Below the pieces are notes generated by a model. It was not told the origin of the DNA and did not search any database. It was given only the letters and a program-made list of their open reading frames with translations. The position numbers and the translations under genes are program-made. This document shows, in pieces, positions 48,941-51,566 of a stretch of DNA of 51,566 nucleotides (the first letter of the stretch is position 1; every line of letters starts with the position of its first letter). The stretch is from positions 1-51,566 of the forward strand of contig JAAWJM010000012.1 of NCBI GenBank assembly GCA_022796855.1, read 5' to 3'. The DNA comes from Clostridia bacterium. GTDB taxonomy: Bacteria; Bacillota; Clostridia; TANB77; CAG-508.

Positions 48941-50326
48941 CTAAAACCTAAAATATAAGAATGGACTAAATGAACCATCGATGATATAACTGGTACTAAT
49001 GATTAATATGAATAATAAAACAATAGGCTCTATACAATTTATCCATTTATTTGCTTTTTGGGTACTAATTCTATTTTTTAGTATTGGAGTAGAACCAATG
49101 ATACCAATCACTATCATCATAAAATAGCTTTTCAAGTAATATATACTTTCCTTTGAAACAAGGGGAACCTTGTTTATTCCGAACAATCCTCCTATGTTTT
49201 GTAACATACTCGTTACACTATCTGCATTAAATATGATAAAACTAATCATAACAATTAATAATGTATATATTCGTGCCAAACTTACGGGTATCTTTTTTAA
49301 TTGTTTTTCTAAAAATAGCTTTTCGATGATTAATAAAATTCCAAAATATAAACCCCAAATCACAAAATTCCATGCAGCACCATGCCATAAGCCTGTTAAC
49401 ATCCAAACAATGAGTATATTTCTTAGCCACTTTATTTTACTAACCTGATTCCCTCCTAGTGGAATATAAACATAATCTCTAAACCAGCTACTTAGTGATA
49501 TATGCCATCTTCTCCAAAAATCTGTAATACTGGTTGCCATATATGGATAATTAAAATTCTCTAAAAATTCAAAACCAAACATTTTGCCTAATCCAATTGC
49601 CATATCCGAATAACCCGAAAAATCAAAATAAATTTGTAGCATTCCAGAAATGGCATATAGCCAATAATACAGTACACTCATCTCATTGCTTCCTAATATA
49701 ATGGTATTTAACTGCCCTAATACATCGGCAATTAATACCTTTTTTCCTAATCCTATAATAAATCTTCTAACTCCTAAGCTAAATTTTTCGAATGTATAAC
49801 TCCTTTTTTCTATTTGTTCTTCTATGGTGGTATATCTTACAATTGGTCCTGCTATTAATTGTGGAAATAATGATATATACATTGCAAGTTTTAAGATATT
49901 TTTTTGAACTTTTGCCTTTTGTTTGTATACATCCACTAAATAGCTAACCATTTGAAACACATAAAAAGAAATTCCAATAGGAAGTGCTATATAAACAAAC
50001 GATATTTTATGATATCGAATTAAGTTTAAGTTTTCTATGATAAAATTAATGTATTTGAAATATATGAGTAAGCCTATTATTGTAACAATGGAAAGTATTA
50101 ACCATATTTTTGATTGCTTTTTATATTGATCGATTAGCCTTCCAAATATATAAGTAAGTATGATCGAACTGATTATTAACCATATATAGTTTGGTTCTCC
50201 ATAAAAATAGAATACCAATGATGCCATTAACAAAACGATATTTTTAAATTTGTTTGGTACCATATAATAAATAGCCAAAACAATTGGCAAAAAATAAAAC
50301 AAAAATGTAATACTCGAAAATACCAT
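48941..50326 (-). CDS. MBOAT family O-acyltransferase
   Basis: 461 residues, about ten or more membrane helices. Family pattern: FSSITFLFYFLPIVL at the N-terminus, DFSGYSDMAIG, FWRRWHISLSSWFRDYVYIPLGG, and the active-site His in LTGLWHGAAWNF. Moves acyl groups across the membrane for surface O-acetylation (AlgI/DltB/PatA-like). AGGGAGG precedes the ATG. Forms an operon with the DHHW gene. No in-frame CGG. Confidence 0.92.
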   Translation of the reverse strand: MVFSSITFLFYFLPIVLAIYYMVPNKFKNIVLLMASLVFYFYGEPNYIWLIISSIILTYIFGRLIDQYKKQSKIWLILSIVTIIGLLIYFKYINFIIENLNLIRYHKISFVYIALPIGISFYVFQMVSYLVDVYKQKAKVQKNILKLAMYISLFPQLIAGPIVRYTTIEEQIEKRSYTFEKFSLGVRRFIIGLGKKVLIADVLGQLNTIILGSNEMSVLYYWLYAISGMLQIYFDFSGYSDMAIGLGKMFGFEFLENFNYPYMATSITDFWRRWHISLSSWFRDYVYIPLGGNQVSKIKWLRNILIVWMLTGLWHGAAWNFVIWGLYFGILLIIEKLFLEKQLKKIPVSLARIYTLLIVMISFIIFNADSVTSMLQNIGGLFGINKVPLVSKESIYYLKSYFMMIVIGIIGSTPILKNRISTQKANKWINCIEPIVLLFILIISTSYIIDGSFSPFLYFRF

Positions 50327-50371
50327 ATATCCTCCCTTTCATACTATGAAACCGTATTATTTTTCTAAGAT

Positions 50372-50413
50372 AAAAAAGCATCGCCATAACATTTTATTGA
50401 TTCTGGCGACGCT
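50372..50413 (-). terminator. Terminator of the membrane-anchored hypothetical
   Basis: Minus strand stem agcgtcgcc / ggcgatgct (one G-T pair) then T6. Confidence 0.8.
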
Positions 50414-50426
50414 TCCTTCTAACGTA

Positions 50427-51005
50427 TTATTCGTACATTTCTGGTGGTAATTCGATTTGTTCTGTTTTTTCATATTCTTGTCCTACCGCTCCAGCCAATG
50501 TTTTAAATTTTTCATAGATTGGTTTTGCAACTTCTTCACTAGACATGACAAGACATACTATATTTCCACTACTAGTTGTATATACTTTTTCTGCTGAAAC
50601 ACAAATCCATTTTCGGTAATCTACTTGATCCTTTATTGTTTGGGCAATTTTATTGGCATCTACCCCTTCTTTTACGGTTGCTAGTACAAATGAATATGCT
50701 TGAGAACTAATCATTGGCTCTGATACAACAAGATATTGTAAATCATCACCATTATCTAGTCCTGTAAATGATTTTACCATTACTTCATCTTTTACATCGA
50801 TTACTTGGGTTTGAGCACTACTTGGTATCTTGTCTTCTTGTCCTTCATATACTTTACTAATTAGATTCTCTAAGTCCTCTGCACTGTTAATGGTAATGGA
50901 TGATTTGTTTGCTTTTGAATTTGTTAAAATAATAACCGTTACAGCTAGTCCTATTACTAGTAAGATTGCTATTACAGTTATCATCATTTTAGTTGACTTA
51001 CTCAT
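50427..51005 (-). CDS. Membrane-anchored hypothetical (DUF4358-like pattern)
   Basis: 192 residues. N-terminal signal-anchor (MITVIAILLVIGLAVTVIIL), then an extracellular domain. EGVDANKIAQTIKDQVD, and GNIVCLVMSSEEVAKPIYEKF near the C-terminus, resemble DUF4358 lipoprotein-like proteins, but there is no lipobox. GGAG precedes the ATG. Function unknown. No in-frame CGG. Confidence 0.55.
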   Translation of the reverse strand: MSKSTKMMITVIAILLVIGLAVTVIILTNSKANKSSITINSAEDLENLISKVYEGQEDKIPSSAQTQVIDVKDEVMVKSFTGLDNGDDLQYLVVSEPMISSQAYSFVLATVKEGVDANKIAQTIKDQVDYRKWICVSAEKVYTTSSGNIVCLVMSSEEVAKPIYEKFKTLAGAVGQEYEKTEQIELPPEMYE

Positions 51006-51156
51006 ATTTTTCTCCTCTCTGTTTTTTCATTATTTATATTATAATTTAAAAATGAATAATTATCAACTCTTTTTTATCATTTACATTTTAGTATTCTGAG
51101 GGAGCAATCCATTAGGCTTATACATTGCTCCCTTGCAATATTCTTTTCTAAACACG

Positions 51157-51463
51157 TTATATTTCTACATTAATTTTTGAACCTTTATTAACTTTGATTC
51201 CGTGGTTTTGGGATTTGCTCTTTTACGGTTATGTCTTCTTCTTTCTCCCCTTCCGCAATTTCACGATTAACGGTAATTTCTAAACCTACTTCTTGTAACT
51301 TTTTCTTTGCTTCTTGTAGATTTAGCCCTCGAATTTCTGGTACCTCTACTTCTTCTATGGTTTCTTCCTCTTGTTCATTGTCTTTTTTTAATTCTAAATA
51401 TGGCAATACATCTGCTAGAATTTGCCCTCCGACTGGTGCTGCAACAGCACCTCCTTGGGTCAT
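51157..51463 (-). pseudogene. 3' fragment of a PASTA-domain penicillin-binding protein (one +1 shift at CGG)
   Basis: 101 residues: the last strand and helix of a transpeptidase domain (GGAVAAPVGGQILADVLPYLEL) and one PASTA domain (PEIRGLNLQEAKKKLQEVGL). CGG 51202 follows IPKP; a +1 shift gives G-IKVNKGSKINVEI and stop at 51157, the normal PASTA ending. Upstream in this frame a stop appears within about 30 bases, no ribosome binding site exists, and another gene ends there. The rest of the PBP (normally about 600 residues more) is missing or displaced. Relatives are PBP2/SpoVD, which normally precede murE. Confidence 0.8.
51199..51202 (-). other. +1 recoding site CGGA in PASTA fragment
   Basis: Zero frame CCA CGG AAT CAA AGT TAA. 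Skipping C gives GGA ATC AAA GTT AAT, the conserved P-G-x-K-V of PASTA domains. Confidence 0.88.
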
Positions 51464-51479
51464 TATAACAACACAAAAA

Positions 51480-51566
51480 TTATAAATTTACTACTTGTTT
51501 TTCTAGTGTTATTTTATTATTCTCTATGTATTCTAAACATCTTTTAAATTCATCCTCAAATTTAAA
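51480..51566 (-). CDS. C-terminal end of an unidentified protein (partial)
   Basis: 28 codons enter from the window edge and end at TAA 51480: charged helical sequence with FKRCLEYIENN and ITLEKQVVNL. It ends 16 bases before the PBP fragment. The short tail could belong to a recombinase or other mobile-element protein that interrupted the PBP, but it is too short to identify. Confidence 0.45.
   Translation of the reverse strand, partial: FKFEDEFKRCLEYIENNKITLEKQVVNL

Overview
The window is AT-rich DNA from an anaerobic Clostridia-type Firmicute. This is inferred from strong AGGAGG ribosome binding sites, rubrerythrin and rubredoxin, a six-cysteine SCIFF peptide, sporulation-type genes (ylbJ, a BofC-like protein), the str operon (rpsL-rpsG-fusA-tuf), and a dcw cluster whose MurE carries the DNPR motif of meso-diaminopimelate enzymes.

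Main observation: many housekeeping genes look broken by +1 frameshifts, and every break lies at an in-frame CGG codon. Skipping the C and reading the next three bases (GGN, glycine) restores the family sequence. I count 19 sites in 12 genes: deoD (2), ppaC, wecA/tagO, ylbJ (2), htrA, comEC (5), trmFO (2), an SNF2 helicase, murG, ftsW, mraY and a PASTA-domain PBP fragment. In roughly 15,000 codons scanned by eye I found one other in-frame CGG, in a 56-codon Cys-rich mini-gene. CGG is common out of frame and causes no shift there. The glycine is a conserved family residue in most diagnostic cases (MraY, FtsW, PASTA, MurG, DeoD, ComEC). Random sequencing error does not explain this phase dependence. 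The best reading is that the organism cannot read CGG as arginine and makes an obligatory +1 shift, decoding C-GGN as glycine. The highly expressed genes (tuf, fusA, ribosomal proteins) contain no CGG.

Layout. 1-4.3 kb: rubrerythrin, rimO, deoD, Mn-pyrophosphatase. 4.2-8.4 kb: hslO, a wecA/tagO gene running in frame into rubredoxin, ylbJ and a small gene. 8.4-9.6 kb: a zinc-ribbon membrane protein, a degenerate group II intron placed behind a terminator, and a 29-residue membrane peptide. 9.6-16.7 kb: pyrimidine-nucleoside phosphorylase, rnhB, a pilin-like protein, htrA, a DUF3298-like protein, rplM-rpsI with an L13-type leader, the Cys-rich mini-gene, pgsA. 16.7-23.3 kb: BofC-like protein, a phage antirepressor remnant, comEC, an SH3/NlpC hydrolase, mtaD. 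23.5-28.1 kb: str operon. 28.3-32.8 kb: two paralogous coiled-coil proteins of unknown family. 33-41 kb: trmFO, SCIFF, SNF2 helicase, topA, a DUF6514-like gene. 41.1-46 kb: murG-ftsW-mraY-murE. 46.2-51 kb: an envelope-modification block (GtrII-like, DHHW, MBOAT) and a membrane-anchored hypothetical. 51.1 kb to the end: the 3' end of a PASTA PBP, cut off from its 5' part by the tail of an unrelated gene.

Two intergenic repeat families are scattered through the window. Family A has a cccccagtcg core and works as a terminator. Family B is a long palindrome with tgtagggg ends.
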